From Pseudomonadota bacterium (lineage in GTDB: Bacteria; Pseudomonadota; Gammaproteobacteria; Steroidobacterales; JBCBZW01): a stretch of DNA of 64,000 nt. The notes beneath the pieces were generated by a model that did no database searches, was not told the DNA's origin, and worked only from the letters and a program-made list of their open reading frames with translations. The position numbers and the translations under genes are program-made. Below, piece by piece: positions 51,488-60,488 of this stretch. The stretch's first letter is position 1. Each line of letters begins with the position of its first letter. The stretch covers positions 1-64,000 of the forward strand of contig JBCBZW010000012.1 of NCBI GenBank assembly GCA_039815145.1, in the 5' to 3' direction.

Positions 51488-53580
51488 ACATCCTGCGGAA
51501 TCTGTCACCACCCCGTCTGACCTGCACAGTCGTGGCGTTCGTGATGGTAACCCTGTTGACCGCCTTGCCCAGTCACGCCATCGGCGACGTCTCTCTGGAG
51601 GAGGAGCTCAGCCGCCTCGAGGAGATTCGATCGCTGATCGCGGACATCGAAGCCGCGCATAGCGATGAAGACCTGAGCGAGCTGCAACGACGCCTGGACA
51701 AGTTGGATCGACAGCTCGACCGCGCGGGCAACAGCACGTCGCGCCGCCAAACACGCCAGCTAGCCAATGCGGATGTGGCACTGGATGCGCTCGCCGCCGA
51801 TGCCCGCGCCTTGAAGGACGAACTTACCCTCTACTTCCCGCAGGCACGCAACCGCGTCGCCGTGTTCACCCTCGATGACCCTGACGGCCTGGGCGTGGGC
51901 GACGACCTGAGCTACCTGCTCTCTCGCGAGCTCTTGTTCACGGCACGCGCGCGGTCCTTCGCCGTGGTCAACTTCCAGCAGGGCGTGGCCCCCGCTCGCT
52001 CCGGCGACCTCGGGTATTTCGATAAGGTCGAGCGGCTCACGCGTGATCAGGACTACTCGATCGCGCTGTGGGGTCGGTTGGTCCGCGCGCGCGATGGCGT
52101 GCGCCTCAGCCTATTCGCCCAGGCCTTTCCCACCCTCGATGAGCGCGTGCGCTTCGCACACCGCGTCGACATGCCGACATCGCGCGGCAACCAATGGCTC
52201 ACGGCTGAGCTGACGCACGATCGCTTCAAGCTCCTCGACGTGGTCTTGCCCCACTCCTTCGTCGACCGCCTGCCCGCCCTCGCCGAGGAGGTCCGCACCC
52301 TCCGCGCCAGGGCCAATCTCAGCGCCCGACGCGTCGGCCGACTCACCGGGGACGCCCCCCACTACATCGCCGAGGCGGCGGGCGATTGGGTGCGCATGCA
52401 GGAGCGCGGCGGCGACAGCGGTTGGACCTCGGTGCGCGCACCGTGCCGCGGTGAGTGCGACGTGCTCCTAGACGCCATGACCTTTGCCAACGAGGTGGTG
52501 GCCGCTGGGGCGGGGCTCGCGCCGCGCGCACCGGCGCCGTCCCTGAGCACGGACACCAAGATCGTGTTCGAAGAACTCTCCGCGCTGCACGCCCTCTCGC
52601 GGGAGGACTACGCCACCGCGCGAACTTACGCGGCGAACAACGACGCGCCGGCGAGCCAGACCGCCGGCCTTACCAACATGGCCACGATCGCTCAGCTCGC
52701 CGAGCGCCTGCGCACCGACAGCACGGTGGATACGCCGACCCTGATCGCGCAAGCGGATACTTTAGCTAAGCTGCGCACCTACGCGCCCGAGGCGAGCCGC
52801 AATCTGCGGGTGCTCGCCGATGCCGTGCCGCCGAGCGTTGGCGACCCCCAGTCGGTGACGTGGAAGGCGACCACCGAACGTCAGGCTTTCCTCGCCCAAC
52901 GCAAGTGGGCCCTGGTGATCGGGGTCGGCGACTACGCCCACGCCGGTCCGCGTAAGCACTCGGAGGAGGATGCGCGACGCGTCGCCCAGGTGCTCCAGGA
53001 CAGCGGCTACCGCACCGATCTGCTGATCAACCCCTCGCGACGCGAAGTCACCGCCGGGGTGCGCGCCCACGCCAGCGACGCGGAGGTAGTGGTGTTCGCC
53101 ACGGGCTACGTGCGCATGGTGGATGATGCGCCCTCGCTGTTGCTGCCCTCCTACGATCCCTCCAGCGTCCGTGCTGCCGATGCCGTTCCCCTCGCCACCC
53201 TGATCACCGGCAACGGCCATCGCACCCTGGTCGTGGCCCCGCCGCTGGGGCCGACCCTGCGCGAGCGCCTGCCCCTCGATCAAGGCGACCTCCTGGTGAA
53301 CGTCACCCCCCTCGACGCCCCGCGGGTCTCCATCGGGGCCGGCCCCTTCGCTTACTTCCTGAGCCGCAGCCTGCGCGCCCAGGGCAATCGCGGCGGCGGC
53401 CACGACGGCCTGGTGACCCTGCAGGACCTCGCCGAGCAGATGAACGCCGACGCGTCTCGCCTGGGGGTGCCCCTCGAGGCCATGGCGCTGGTGGGCAACG
53501 GCCGCGCCTCGACGGCGACGGGACTACTCGCTACCCCTCGCAACGTTCGCACCCGCGCCACGGGGGCGGCCAGCGACTAG
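51484..53580 (+). CDS. Exported caspase-like protein, catalytic dyad missing
   Basis: This 698-residue protein has a signal peptide (VVAFVMVTLLTALPSHA) and a coiled segment at about 35-110. A FlgO/TolB-like domain lies at about 120-225 (RVAVFTLDDPDGLGVGDDLSYLLSRELL). A helical middle is followed by a C-terminal peptidase C14 (caspase) fold from about residue 475. The fold is shown by WALVIGVGDYAHA, EEDARRVAQVLQDSGYRTDLL, LLLPSYDPS and the p10-like GPFAYFLSRSLRAQG with HDGLVTLQDLAEQM. The usual SGHG (His) is replaced by ATGYVR near 540, and the DACR (Cys) strand by VVAPPLG near 582, so protease activity is unlikely. Confidence 0.8.
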   Translation: MNILRNLSPPRLTCTVVAFVMVTLLTALPSHAIGDVSLEEELSRLEEIRSLIADIEAAHSDEDLSELQRRLDKLDRQLDRAGNSTSRRQTRQLANADVALDALAADARALKDELTLYFPQARNRVAVFTLDDPDGLGVGDDLSYLLSRELLFTARARSFAVVNFQQGVAPARSGDLGYFDKVERLTRDQDYSIALWGRLVRARDGVRLSLFAQAFPTLDERVRFAHRVDMPTSRGNQWLTAELTHDRFKLLDVVLPHSFVDRLPALAEEVRTLRARANLSARRVGRLTGDAPHYIAEAAGDWVRMQERGGDSGWTSVRAPCRGECDVLLDAMTFANEVVAAGAGLAPRAPAPSLSTDTKIVFEELSALHALSREDYATARTYAANNDAPASQTAGLTNMATIAQLAERLRTDSTVDTPTLIAQADTLAKLRTYAPEASRNLRVLADAVPPSVGDPQSVTWKATTERQAFLAQRKWALVIGVGDYAHAGPRKHSEEDARRVAQVLQDSGYRTDLLINPSRREVTAGVRAHASDAEVVVFATGYVRMVDDAPSLLLPSYDPSSVRAADAVPLATLITGNGHRTLVVAPPLGPTLRERLPLDQGDLLVNVTPLDAPRVSIGAGPFAYFLSRSLRAQGNRGGGHDGLVTLQDLAEQMNADASRLGVPLEAMALVGNGRASTATGLLATPRNVRTRATGAASD

Positions 53581-53601
53581 GGAACGAGACTATCGAGTGC
53601 T

Positions 53602-54165
53602 CTAGGCGCCTGTGGCGAGAAGTGCCTTCGCTGCCGACAGTGCTCGCCGCTCCCGCATCCACCGCCAGAGATCGAAGGCGATGGCCGGCGCCAGCCACCA
53701 GGGCAACCCGTGCAGGGAGGCCTGGCGACCGCCAGGCAGCGGTATCGACACCGAGGCGGCCCACCACATTAGCCCTGTCAGGAGCAGGTAGACGCCGAGG
53801 TTGAGCACGATCGTGTAGTGACGTAGACGTATCGCCCGATACTGGGCTTGCAAGTATGCGCGGGGCGTAGCGAGGGCATCGCGGTGCAGGCGGAGGAGCG
53901 CCGGGTCGGCTACCACCGTCGCTAGCGTCGCTACCAGAGCCAAACCCGCGAGGAAGGCAAAGCTCACCCAGCTGAATGCCACCACCGTAGCGTAGGCCCA
54001 CAGGGCATAGATCAGAGCGGTGGACACCTTCGACAGCCACCAGTGGGCATATCGCCAGCGATCGAGCATGGCGAAGCGCCGGGCAAGACCCCCCACATCG
54101 TGCCCCTCCATCGGCTCACCGCGAGCGTGCCAACGATCCGCGAGCGGTTGCCATTCCTCCATCAT
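53602..54165 (-). CDS. Membrane protein coupled to ECF sigma factor
   Basis: This 187-residue protein has a cytoplasmic N-terminus of about 50 charged residues (MMEEWQPLADRW, LARRFAMLDRW) and four hydrophobic helices. Its ATG overlaps the TGA of the sigma factor gene, so it is a candidate membrane anti-sigma factor, with the N-terminal segment binding sigma. No zinc-binding anti-sigma motif (HxxxCxxC) is present. The family is not recognised. Confidence 0.7.
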   Translation of the reverse strand: MMEEWQPLADRWHARGEPMEGHDVGGLARRFAMLDRWRYAHWWLSKVSTALIYALWAYATVVAFSWVSFAFLAGLALVATLATVVADPALLRLHRDALATPRAYLQAQYRAIRLRHYTIVLNLGVYLLLTGLMWWAASVSIPLPGGRQASLHGLPWWLAPAIAFDLWRWMRERRALSAAKALLATGA

Positions 54166-54668
54166 TTTCCAGTGCTCTCCACGCAACGGGTGAGCTGCAG
54201 GCGGGAGCGGCGCAGTTTGACGGTCACCGTGTTCGCACGCTCGCCCAAGGCGTTGGCGATCTCCGTGTTGCCCAATCCCTCCAAGGCCAGCACGGCCACT
54301 CGCTGGAGCGTCGGCGCGAGACGCGCCAGGCACCGTTGCAGCAGCGATCGACGTTGATCAGCATCCACTTGCTCCAGCGCGGACGGCGCTTCATCGGCGA
54401 GACGCTCCAGCGCCTCGTCCCCACTGCCTTTGGGCTGTCGGGCAGCCACGCACACGTGGGTGGCTGCCCGGTTCTGGGCGATGCGCGCGACGTAGGCTCT
54501 CAGGGTGTTCGGATCCTGCAACTTCGCGAGCGCACGCCAGACCGCCAGCAGGATGTCCTGCTCCAGCTGTTCCGCCAGAAAATCGTCCCGTTCGTAGGCA
54601 CGGGCGATCCCCCTGATGAGCGGGAGGTGATCAGCGCACACGCGCTCGAAAAGCTGTTCTTGCGTCAT
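54162..54668 (-). CDS. ECF-type sigma factor
   Basis: This 168-residue extracytoplasmic-function sigma factor has a region 2 around LIRGIARAYERDDFLAEQLEQDILLAVWRAL and TLRAYVARIAQNRAATHV, and a region 4 helix-turn-helix LEGLGNTEIANALGERANTVTVKLRRSR. The ATG at 54668 gives the normal start (MTQEQLFERV); a long in-frame extension upstream re-reads the DUF805 gene in another frame and was discarded. It lies between a DUF805 protein gene and an overlapping membrane-protein gene. Confidence 0.88.
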   Translation of the reverse strand: MTQEQLFERVCADHLPLIRGIARAYERDDFLAEQLEQDILLAVWRALAKLQDPNTLRAYVARIAQNRAATHVCVAARQPKGSGDEALERLADEAPSALEQVDADQRRSLLQRCLARLAPTLQRVAVLALEGLGNTEIANALGERANTVTVKLRRSRLQLTRCVESTGK

Positions 54669-54703
54669 GTTCTTCAGCGACTGTGCAGCGGCCGGGGATG
54701 GCC

Positions 54704-55144
54704 CTAGACCATCGAAGGCCGTCGGTGGGCTGAGTGCGAGGTCGGGGGCAGCCCCAGCGCCGCCACGGTCAAGGGAAGCAGAGGGAGCAGGATGAGGGAC
54801 CCGGCCCATGCAGGGGAACGCCCCATGTCTCGCAATCGCTTCGTGGCGACGATCCACGTCGGGTACAGCCACAGGAGCGTCGCGATGGCCAGGGCCGACT
54901 GGCGCAACGGAGGACCGCCATGCGCCAAGGCCGTGGCGAGGAGATAGGCGTGGACCCCGTACACGAGCCAAGAGGCGAACCAATAGCGGGCGCGAGAGAG
55001 GGTTCCATTAGGGGAGAACAGATCGGCAAAGAATGCTCGCGAGGACAGGGGCTCTGCGGTGCAGCGTTCGATCAGGTAGTGGCCGATGCCAAGCCCGGCG
55101 GCGGTGGTGACACAGACATAGGTGGCCAAGGACTGTAATTCCAT
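54704..55144 (-). CDS. DUF805-like membrane protein
   Basis: This is a 146-residue inner-membrane protein with helices at about 5-22, 50-70, 78-95 and 110-130. The motifs GTLSRARYWFASWLVYG and TWIVATKRLRDMGRSPAWAG match DUF805, a family without known function. The ATG at 55144 has AGGAGA at good distance. It is the first gene of the operon with the ECF sigma factor (35-bp gap). Confidence 0.75.
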   Translation of the reverse strand: MELQSLATYVCVTTAAGLGIGHYLIERCTAEPLSSRAFFADLFSPNGTLSRARYWFASWLVYGVHAYLLATALAHGGPPLRQSALAIATLLWLYPTWIVATKRLRDMGRSPAWAGSLILLPLLPLTVAALGLPPTSHSAHRRPSMV

Positions 55145-55549
55145 GGGAGGGCTTCTCCTGCAGGTGGTGGGTGGAAAGCAGACTTGCCTTGCAGTCCACG
55201 ACCCTGTGGAAAAAGTGACAAGGGATTTTGCTATCGGCGACCAACACAAGAGTCAGGGCGTGCCTTCTGAACGCCAGATCAACAATAGAACAATGATCCA
55301 ATTGATATTTAAAGAATATTTTTATACTAGATAATATTATTTAGTTTTGCTTCTCTACTACTGCCAGATCACCTACTGCCAGATCACCGAACCTCCGAGC
55401 AACGTTTGCCTTCCAGCCGTAGGCACGACGACTCCGGCTGCGGCGGTGGACAGGGTCCAAATAGCACCCATCCAACGCCTGCGGCACACTTGCCGCGATA
55501 TTGATCGCACACGTCGCCTGCGCTTCGATTCCCCCCAGGGAGGGTCACC
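55145..55549. other. AT-rich divergent intergenic region
   Basis: This 405-bp gap separates the DUF805/ECF operon (minus) from the TPR protein gene (plus). Positions 55280-55345 are strikingly AT-rich compared with the rest of the window, with TTTAAAG, AATATTTTTATAC and AATATTATTTAG. Several -10-like boxes occur on both strands, for example TATACT at 55323-55328 with TTGATA at 55302-55307. A 15-bp tandem repeat follows. No gene is visible. Confidence 0.5.
55359..55388. repeat. 15-bp tandem direct repeat
   Basis: Two exact copies of TACTGCCAGATCACC stand head to tail (55359-55373 and 55374-55388), next to the AT-rich patch. They could be a regulator site or a slippage product. Confidence 0.85.
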
Positions 55550-57388
55550 ATGCACACCCACTCACCCCTCGGCGCGACATTGACCCGCGCCATCGCCGCT
55601 TTCCTCTCACTGATCGCCGCCGAGAGCCTGGCCCACGATGCCTCGGCCAGCCATACGGCCACCAGCGCGCCGCTCATCGACCGCGCCGGCGAGACGATCC
55701 CGGCCCACCTCATCGCGGCCGTCTGCGGCATGCCGGGTCGTACCGGGGACCAGGGCTTCGAGCGCCGCCTCGAACTGGCCGAGTTCCTCCTCGCCAAGGC
55801 CGAGCGAGCCGAAAGCGACCCAGCGCCCGCCCGCACGCCACTGCTCGAGGGCATGGGCGCCTACCATCGCGAGATCACCACCGACCAACCCCTCGCCCAA
55901 CGCTACTTCGACCAAGGCCTGCTCCTCACCTACGCCTTCAATCACCCCGAAGCCGTCGCCTCCTTCCGCGAGGCGCGGCGTATCGATCCCGGGTGCGCCC
56001 TGTGCTGGTGGGGCGAGGCCTACGCCCTCGGCCCGAACATCAACGCCGCCATGGATCCCGAGGCCGCCACGCCAGCCATCGAGGCCCTGGCCCACGCCCA
56101 GGCAGCCGCGGACGGCGCCACCCCGGTCGAACGCGCCCTCATCGCGGCCATGAGCAGCCGCTACGACGACTCACCGCAAGCCGATCAGGGCGAACTCAAC
56201 CAACGCTTCGCCAGGGCCATGGAGGAGGTCGCCGAACGCTTCCCCAAAGACGCCGACGTCCTCGCCATCTACGCCGATGCCCTGATGAACACCCAGCCCT
56301 GGGACTACTGGGAAGCCGACGGCAGAACCCTGCACCCCTCCCTCGAGGCGCTGGTGCCGACCCTCGAAGCCTCCCTCGCCCTCGACCCCGACAACCCGAT
56401 GGCGATCCACCTCTACATCCACGCGGTGGAGGCCTCGAACCGCCCCGAGCTCGCCGCCCCCCACGCGGACAAGCTGGTGACGGCAGCACCGGGAGCCGGC
56501 CACCTCGTGCACATGCCCTCGCACCTCTACATTCGCTTAGGTCGCTTCCGCGACTCGATCAAGGTCAACCGCCTGGCGATGGTGGCCGATGAGGCCTACC
56601 TGGCGCAGAAGGACGAGGACACGCCCTACCGCTACACCTACTACCCCCACAACGTGCACTTCGTGCTCGAGTCGGCACGCCTGATCGGGGATCGTGCGAG
56701 CGCGTTGGCCGCGGCGGAGAAACTGGGCGGCCTCACCGACCTCGAGATGTCCCTCACCCTGCCCTGGGTGCAGCTGATGGACGCGGCACCGTACTTCGCC
56801 CACGCCCAATTCAGCGCGCCTGAGGACGTCCTCGCGTTGGCACCGCCGAACGAGTCGCTCGTATACGTGACCGGTGCCTGGCACTACGCGCGCGCCCACG
56901 CGCTCACCGCCCTGGGACGTCGGGATGAGGCACGCGCCGAAGTCGCGTCCATTCGCGAGATCGCACGGATGCACGATTGGGAGACCCTGCTCCCCGACAC
57001 GCCGGGGGAGGCCCTGCTCAACCTCGCCGCGTATGTGATCGAGGGCCGCCTAATGCGTACGACAGGCAACCCAGAAGGAGCGATCGATGCCTACAGCAAA
57101 GCCGTCGCCCTGCAGGACGAACTGCCCTACCTGGAGCCGGCGATGTGGTACTACCCCGTGCGCCAGTCGCTCGGCGCGGCGTTGGTGGAGGCGCAGCGAC
57201 CTGAGGAGGCGGTGGAGGTGTTCAAACGAGCGCTCGCACGAGACCCTGAGCAAGCCCTGATGCTCTTCGGTCTGGCCGAAGCCCTCGCGGCCGCCGGCAT
57301 GACCGGAGAAAGCGCGAGGGTCACCACACGCTTCGCGCAACGGTGGGCGGGATCCACGGACAACACGCCGGTCCTCGCCGACTTGTAG
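55550..57388 (+). CDS. Exported TPR-repeat protein
   Basis: This 612-residue protein has an N-terminal signal-like stretch (IAAFLSLIAAESLAH) and tetratricopeptide repeats through most of its length. The first part is well conserved in a family of unknown function: YHREITTDQPLAQRYFDQGLLLTYAFNHPEAVASFREA, then the CxxCWW segment PGCALCWWGEAYALGPNIN. The two close Cys could bind metal or form a disulphide. C-terminal TPRs include AIDAYSKAVALQ and AVEVFKRALARDPEQA. A GGGAGGG Shine-Dalgarno supports the ATG. Confidence 0.85.
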   Translation: MHTHSPLGATLTRAIAAFLSLIAAESLAHDASASHTATSAPLIDRAGETIPAHLIAAVCGMPGRTGDQGFERRLELAEFLLAKAERAESDPAPARTPLLEGMGAYHREITTDQPLAQRYFDQGLLLTYAFNHPEAVASFREARRIDPGCALCWWGEAYALGPNINAAMDPEAATPAIEALAHAQAAADGATPVERALIAAMSSRYDDSPQADQGELNQRFARAMEEVAERFPKDADVLAIYADALMNTQPWDYWEADGRTLHPSLEALVPTLEASLALDPDNPMAIHLYIHAVEASNRPELAAPHADKLVTAAPGAGHLVHMPSHLYIRLGRFRDSIKVNRLAMVADEAYLAQKDEDTPYRYTYYPHNVHFVLESARLIGDRASALAAAEKLGGLTDLEMSLTLPWVQLMDAAPYFAHAQFSAPEDVLALAPPNESLVYVTGAWHYARAHALTALGRRDEARAEVASIREIARMHDWETLLPDTPGEALLNLAAYVIEGRLMRTTGNPEGAIDAYSKAVALQDELPYLEPAMWYYPVRQSLGAALVEAQRPEEAVEVFKRALARDPEQALMLFGLAEALAAAGMTGESARVTTRFAQRWAGSTDNTPVLADL

Positions 57389-57415
57389 CCGCAGGGGAGC
57401 GCCGGGTTCCGCCTC

Positions 57416-59053
57416 CTAGCGGCCGCCCGCCGGGCACCCCGCCAACGGTGGCTCCACGGCCCACGGTTCGCCGATCCCCGGCGCTTCCAGGAACCACTCG
57501 ATGTCCGCCCCCGCCGCGGCCAGCAGACCGTTGTTACGCGCAACGTTCCCGCCGAGGCTTCGATCGAACGCGTAGATCCCCTGGGCGAGCGGTGGCGCCG
57601 ACCCATCCCCAGCACGGCGCGCGATCACGCAATTGTTTTCCAAGGTCACGTCCTGGTACTCGCCGAAGAGCAGGAACGCCGATCGAAAGCCATCGTTGAT
57701 GACGGGCGGCCCGATACCGATATCGATCAGCCGGTTGCCACGGATTGTCGCGCCTTGCGGCAGGTACGAACCGATGTAGATACCCGTTGCCGGCGCGCGC
57801 AGGATCAGGTTGTCCTCGATGGCGAGGCCACGGATGGGCAGCGTAGGCTCGGCGAAGGGCGCCAGCAGGATACCGGCCGCGTTTTCGTCGTAGGGGCGCA
57901 CGGTGTTGGCGAAGTTGGTGTAGACGATCGTATTGCGCGCCAGCGTGAGGTTTTCGATCACCCCGTCAGCTCGCGCTTCCAGCTCGATCCCCTTGGGGGC
58001 CTGGCCGAAGGGGTCCTGGGTGGCCCGCCAGCCGTCGACATCGATCGTAATCAAGTTGTCACTGATCTCGCAGTCACGCAGGGTCGGCTCACCCGGTGGG
58101 TTCGGCGGGACCTCGTTGGCCCACACGCGGATCCCATCGGACACGCGGAGGAATCGATTACGTGAGACGCGCTGCGTATCGCCGCCCAACGCTGAAATGC
58201 CGGTGGCGTTCATCCCCGTCGTAAAGGCCTCGACGCGATTGTCGAAGACGAACTGACGCGGTCCATGGGTCTCGATCGCCGCGCGCACGCCGAAGGCACC
58301 GACCCCGACCGAGGTGAAGGTGTTGCGCAGAATCTGCGCACCCGCGGTGTCCGTGAAGACGCTCGAGTGATCCCAATCCGGCACCGTACGATTCAGGGTC
58401 CCGATCCCTTCGAAGCGGTTGTCCTGCACGACCACGTTGGCCACGTCCACGCCGTTCAGCACGACGATGTTCACCGTTTGCCAATCGATGAAGCGGTTGT
58501 TCTCGATCACGATGTTGCGCCCCACGTACGCGCGGATACCGTGACGGCGATTGAGGAGGACATCGTCGAAGGTGGCATCACCGTCGGTCACCGGGTTGTT
58601 CGCACCGTTACCATCGAAGGTGAGGTTGGCGATGCGCAGATCGGAGACATCGGTGGTGAAGATCTCTCCCGCCAGCAGCGCTTCGAAGTCACCTTGCGCA
58701 TCTGCCAGGTGCAGGATCGCCGCGGCCGGATCTTCCACCTGGCCGCGCAGGGCGAAGCCGCCGCAGCGCAGGCGGAGAATCACCCATGGCACCTCCGGCG
58801 GCGGTTGAGCTGGCTTCTCCAATTGGTAGCGTCCTGGCGGGAACACCACCTCGAGGGCGTCCCCCGGTTGCTCGTCGAGACGGACGCACGCCTCATCCAG
58901 CGCGCGTTGGATGGCCGCCCGATCGTCCAAACCGTCATCCGGTACGGCGCCGAAGCGGGTGACATCCAGGGTGGTGGTAGCGTTGGCGACAGTGCACACG
59001 GCACCCATTGCGGCCGTAAGGACGCCGCTGGCAACGGTCAGAAGTCTCCCCAC
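57416..59053 (-). CDS. Exported right-handed beta-helix protein (pectate-lyase-3-like)
   Basis: This 545-residue protein has a signal peptide (LLTVASGVLTAAMGAVCTVANA), then the opening of a pectate-lyase superfamily domain, LDVTRFGAVPDDGLDDRAAIQRALDEA. A long series of beta-helix coils with N-N-x-F/I-like rungs follows (IVIENNRFIDW, VVVQDNRFEGIG, ILRNTFTS, VTLENNCVIARR). Such proteins bind or cut acidic polysaccharides; no clear lyase residues can be named. The GTG at 59053 is supported by AAGGAGG; frames further upstream lack protein character. It is convergent with the TPR gene (27-bp gap). Confidence 0.83.
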   Translation of the reverse strand: MGRLLTVASGVLTAAMGAVCTVANATTTLDVTRFGAVPDDGLDDRAAIQRALDEACVRLDEQPGDALEVVFPPGRYQLEKPAQPPPEVPWVILRLRCGGFALRGQVEDPAAAILHLADAQGDFEALLAGEIFTTDVSDLRIANLTFDGNGANNPVTDGDATFDDVLLNRRHGIRAYVGRNIVIENNRFIDWQTVNIVVLNGVDVANVVVQDNRFEGIGTLNRTVPDWDHSSVFTDTAGAQILRNTFTSVGVGAFGVRAAIETHGPRQFVFDNRVEAFTTGMNATGISALGGDTQRVSRNRFLRVSDGIRVWANEVPPNPPGEPTLRDCEISDNLITIDVDGWRATQDPFGQAPKGIELEARADGVIENLTLARNTIVYTNFANTVRPYDENAAGILLAPFAEPTLPIRGLAIEDNLILRAPATGIYIGSYLPQGATIRGNRLIDIGIGPPVINDGFRSAFLLFGEYQDVTLENNCVIARRAGDGSAPPLAQGIYAFDRSLGGNVARNNGLLAAAGADIEWFLEAPGIGEPWAVEPPLAGCPAGGR

Positions 59054-59165
59054 GAATCTCCCCTCCTTGGGCGATGTCAGTGGTTCGCTTCTAGCGCACT
59101 GCACTCCCGAGGCACAACATGGCCCCGAAACCCGACACCGAAGGCGAGTACCGCTTCGGCGTGCC

Positions 59166-60377
59166 CTAGCGCTCGGCCGCCACCAGCGCAGTCGGTGGCA
59201 CCGCAGCTGTGGACGCATCGCTCAAGGAAGAGTGGGCAGCCCAGGGCAAGGCGCCGGCGAGGCCAGCCATCGCCAACAGTACCCCTACGGTCGGAAACCG
59301 GCGCCGACTCGCTCGAGGAGATCGGCGCGGGTTCGCCTCGACGAAGGCCTCGAGGAACTGAGTGACCGTGGGGGTGCGCGAGGCGCGATCGAAGCGCAGG
59401 GTCCGCTCCAGCGCCGCCCACTCGCGACGGTTGAGCTGCGCCGGCTTCGGCGGACGATGACCTAAGTCACGCGCTTGGTTCGCCGGCATGCGACCGAAGG
59501 GATGGGTGCCGGTCAGGGCTTCGTAGGCGACACAACCGAGGGCGTAGACGTCGTCACGCGGATCGGGCGTCTTGTGTTCGAGCATTTCCGGGCTGGCGTA
59601 GGCGGGGGTCATGGCGCCCAGGGCCTGGGGATCGAAGCGCGTGTGCTCCTGGGCCGCGGCGTCCGGTTGGTAGGCGCGGGCGATGCCGAAGTCGATCACT
59701 TTGGCATCCCCGGTGCGCGTCACGAACACGTTGCTGGGTTTGAAGTCCGCGTGAAGGATGCCGTTGGCATGAGCGTAGGCGAGGGCCTCGCCGGCCTGGC
59801 GCACCAGTCGTCGCGCCAGCGTGGGCGCGAGGCCGCCGGGGCCGGAGGCGTCGATGCGCTTGCGCAGCGACACGCCTTCGAGCAGTTCCATGGTGGCGAA
59901 CACGGTGTCACCGTCGCGATCGAAATCGTTCACCCGCACGATGTGCCGGTGCGTAAGCGCCTGAGAGCGCTGCACTTCTCGCTCCAGGGCAACGGTCGCC
60001 GCCTCGACGCCGATCTCCGCCACGGTGATCACCTTCACGGCCACGTAGGGCGAGCGCGAGTGGGCCTCGAGCTTGCGCTTGTCGAGGGCCTTGAACACCC
60101 GCCCCATGCCGCCGCGCCCGATTTCCGCCTGCAGCACGAAGCGTCCGTTGATCTCATCGCCCACGGCCACGGTCTTCTTGCGGCGCGGGGGCACGGGCAG
60201 GCGAACACAAGCGCTGGCCAACTCGGTGCTGGCGGGGAACACTTGGGTCTGCGTGTACTGATCGTCGACCACAGACAGGGCGAGGGCGGCGGCGGAGGCA
60301 ACCATGATGTCGGGGCTCTTCTCAATGAGGCGGATGGACCTGTGGGCGCGCACTCCCGCGCTATCGCCCACGCTCAT
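59166..60377 (-). CDS. Membrane Ser/Thr protein kinase
   Basis: This is a 403-residue Hanks-type kinase. The Gly loop IGRGGMGRV (about 87-92), VAVKV with Lys115, the catalytic loop ILHADFKPSNV (Asp211, Lys213, Asn216) and IDFGIA (Asp229) are all present, as is ASPEML of the activation region. The His-Arg-Asp motif is HAD, an RD-negative form. A single helix (FPTVGVLLAMAGLAGALPWA) near residue 370 leads to a short outer tail. There is no sensor domain of size. The ATG at 60377 has no Shine-Dalgarno and may be leaderless; an ATG at 60305 is possible. It is divergent from the ECF sigma operon. Confidence 0.9.
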   Translation of the reverse strand: MSVGDSAGVRAHRSIRLIEKSPDIMVASAAALALSVVDDQYTQTQVFPASTELASACVRLPVPPRRKKTVAVGDEINGRFVLQAEIGRGGMGRVFKALDKRKLEAHSRSPYVAVKVITVAEIGVEAATVALEREVQRSQALTHRHIVRVNDFDRDGDTVFATMELLEGVSLRKRIDASGPGGLAPTLARRLVRQAGEALAYAHANGILHADFKPSNVFVTRTGDAKVIDFGIARAYQPDAAAQEHTRFDPQALGAMTPAYASPEMLEHKTPDPRDDVYALGCVAYEALTGTHPFGRMPANQARDLGHRPPKPAQLNRREWAALERTLRFDRASRTPTVTQFLEAFVEANPRRSPRASRRRFPTVGVLLAMAGLAGALPWAAHSSLSDASTAAVPPTALVAAER

Positions 60378-60404
60378 TCGTTATGTCCCGCGCCGCTCGT
60401 CAGC

Positions 60405-60448
60405 GGTTCAAACACCGTTTCGGCGGGCGATGAACGGTCGATTGAACC
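60405..60448. promoter_or_regulatory. Mirrored ECF-type -35 boxes
   Basis: GGTTCAA at 60405-60411 and TTGAACC at 60442-60448 are perfect inverted copies in the 111-bp gap between the kinase and sigma genes. Read outward, each TTGAACC is followed after about 16 bp by a similar block (GTACCTACGA on plus, GGACATAACGA on minus). The geometry fits two divergent ECF promoters, probably used by the adjacent sigma factor. Confidence 0.5.
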
Positions 60449-60488
60449 CTTTTGCGCCGAGCCGGTACCTACGAGCAAAACCAGCAAC

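Noticed and set aside
49711-53580. Calling the caspase-like protein an active metacaspase effector
   Set aside because: Neither the SGHG His nor the DxC Cys block is present, so an active protease cannot be supported.
59475-60488. Upstream in-frame extension of the ECF sigma gene
   Set aside because: This part lies opposite the kinase gene and has no protein character; the sigma family starts at the ATG at 60489.
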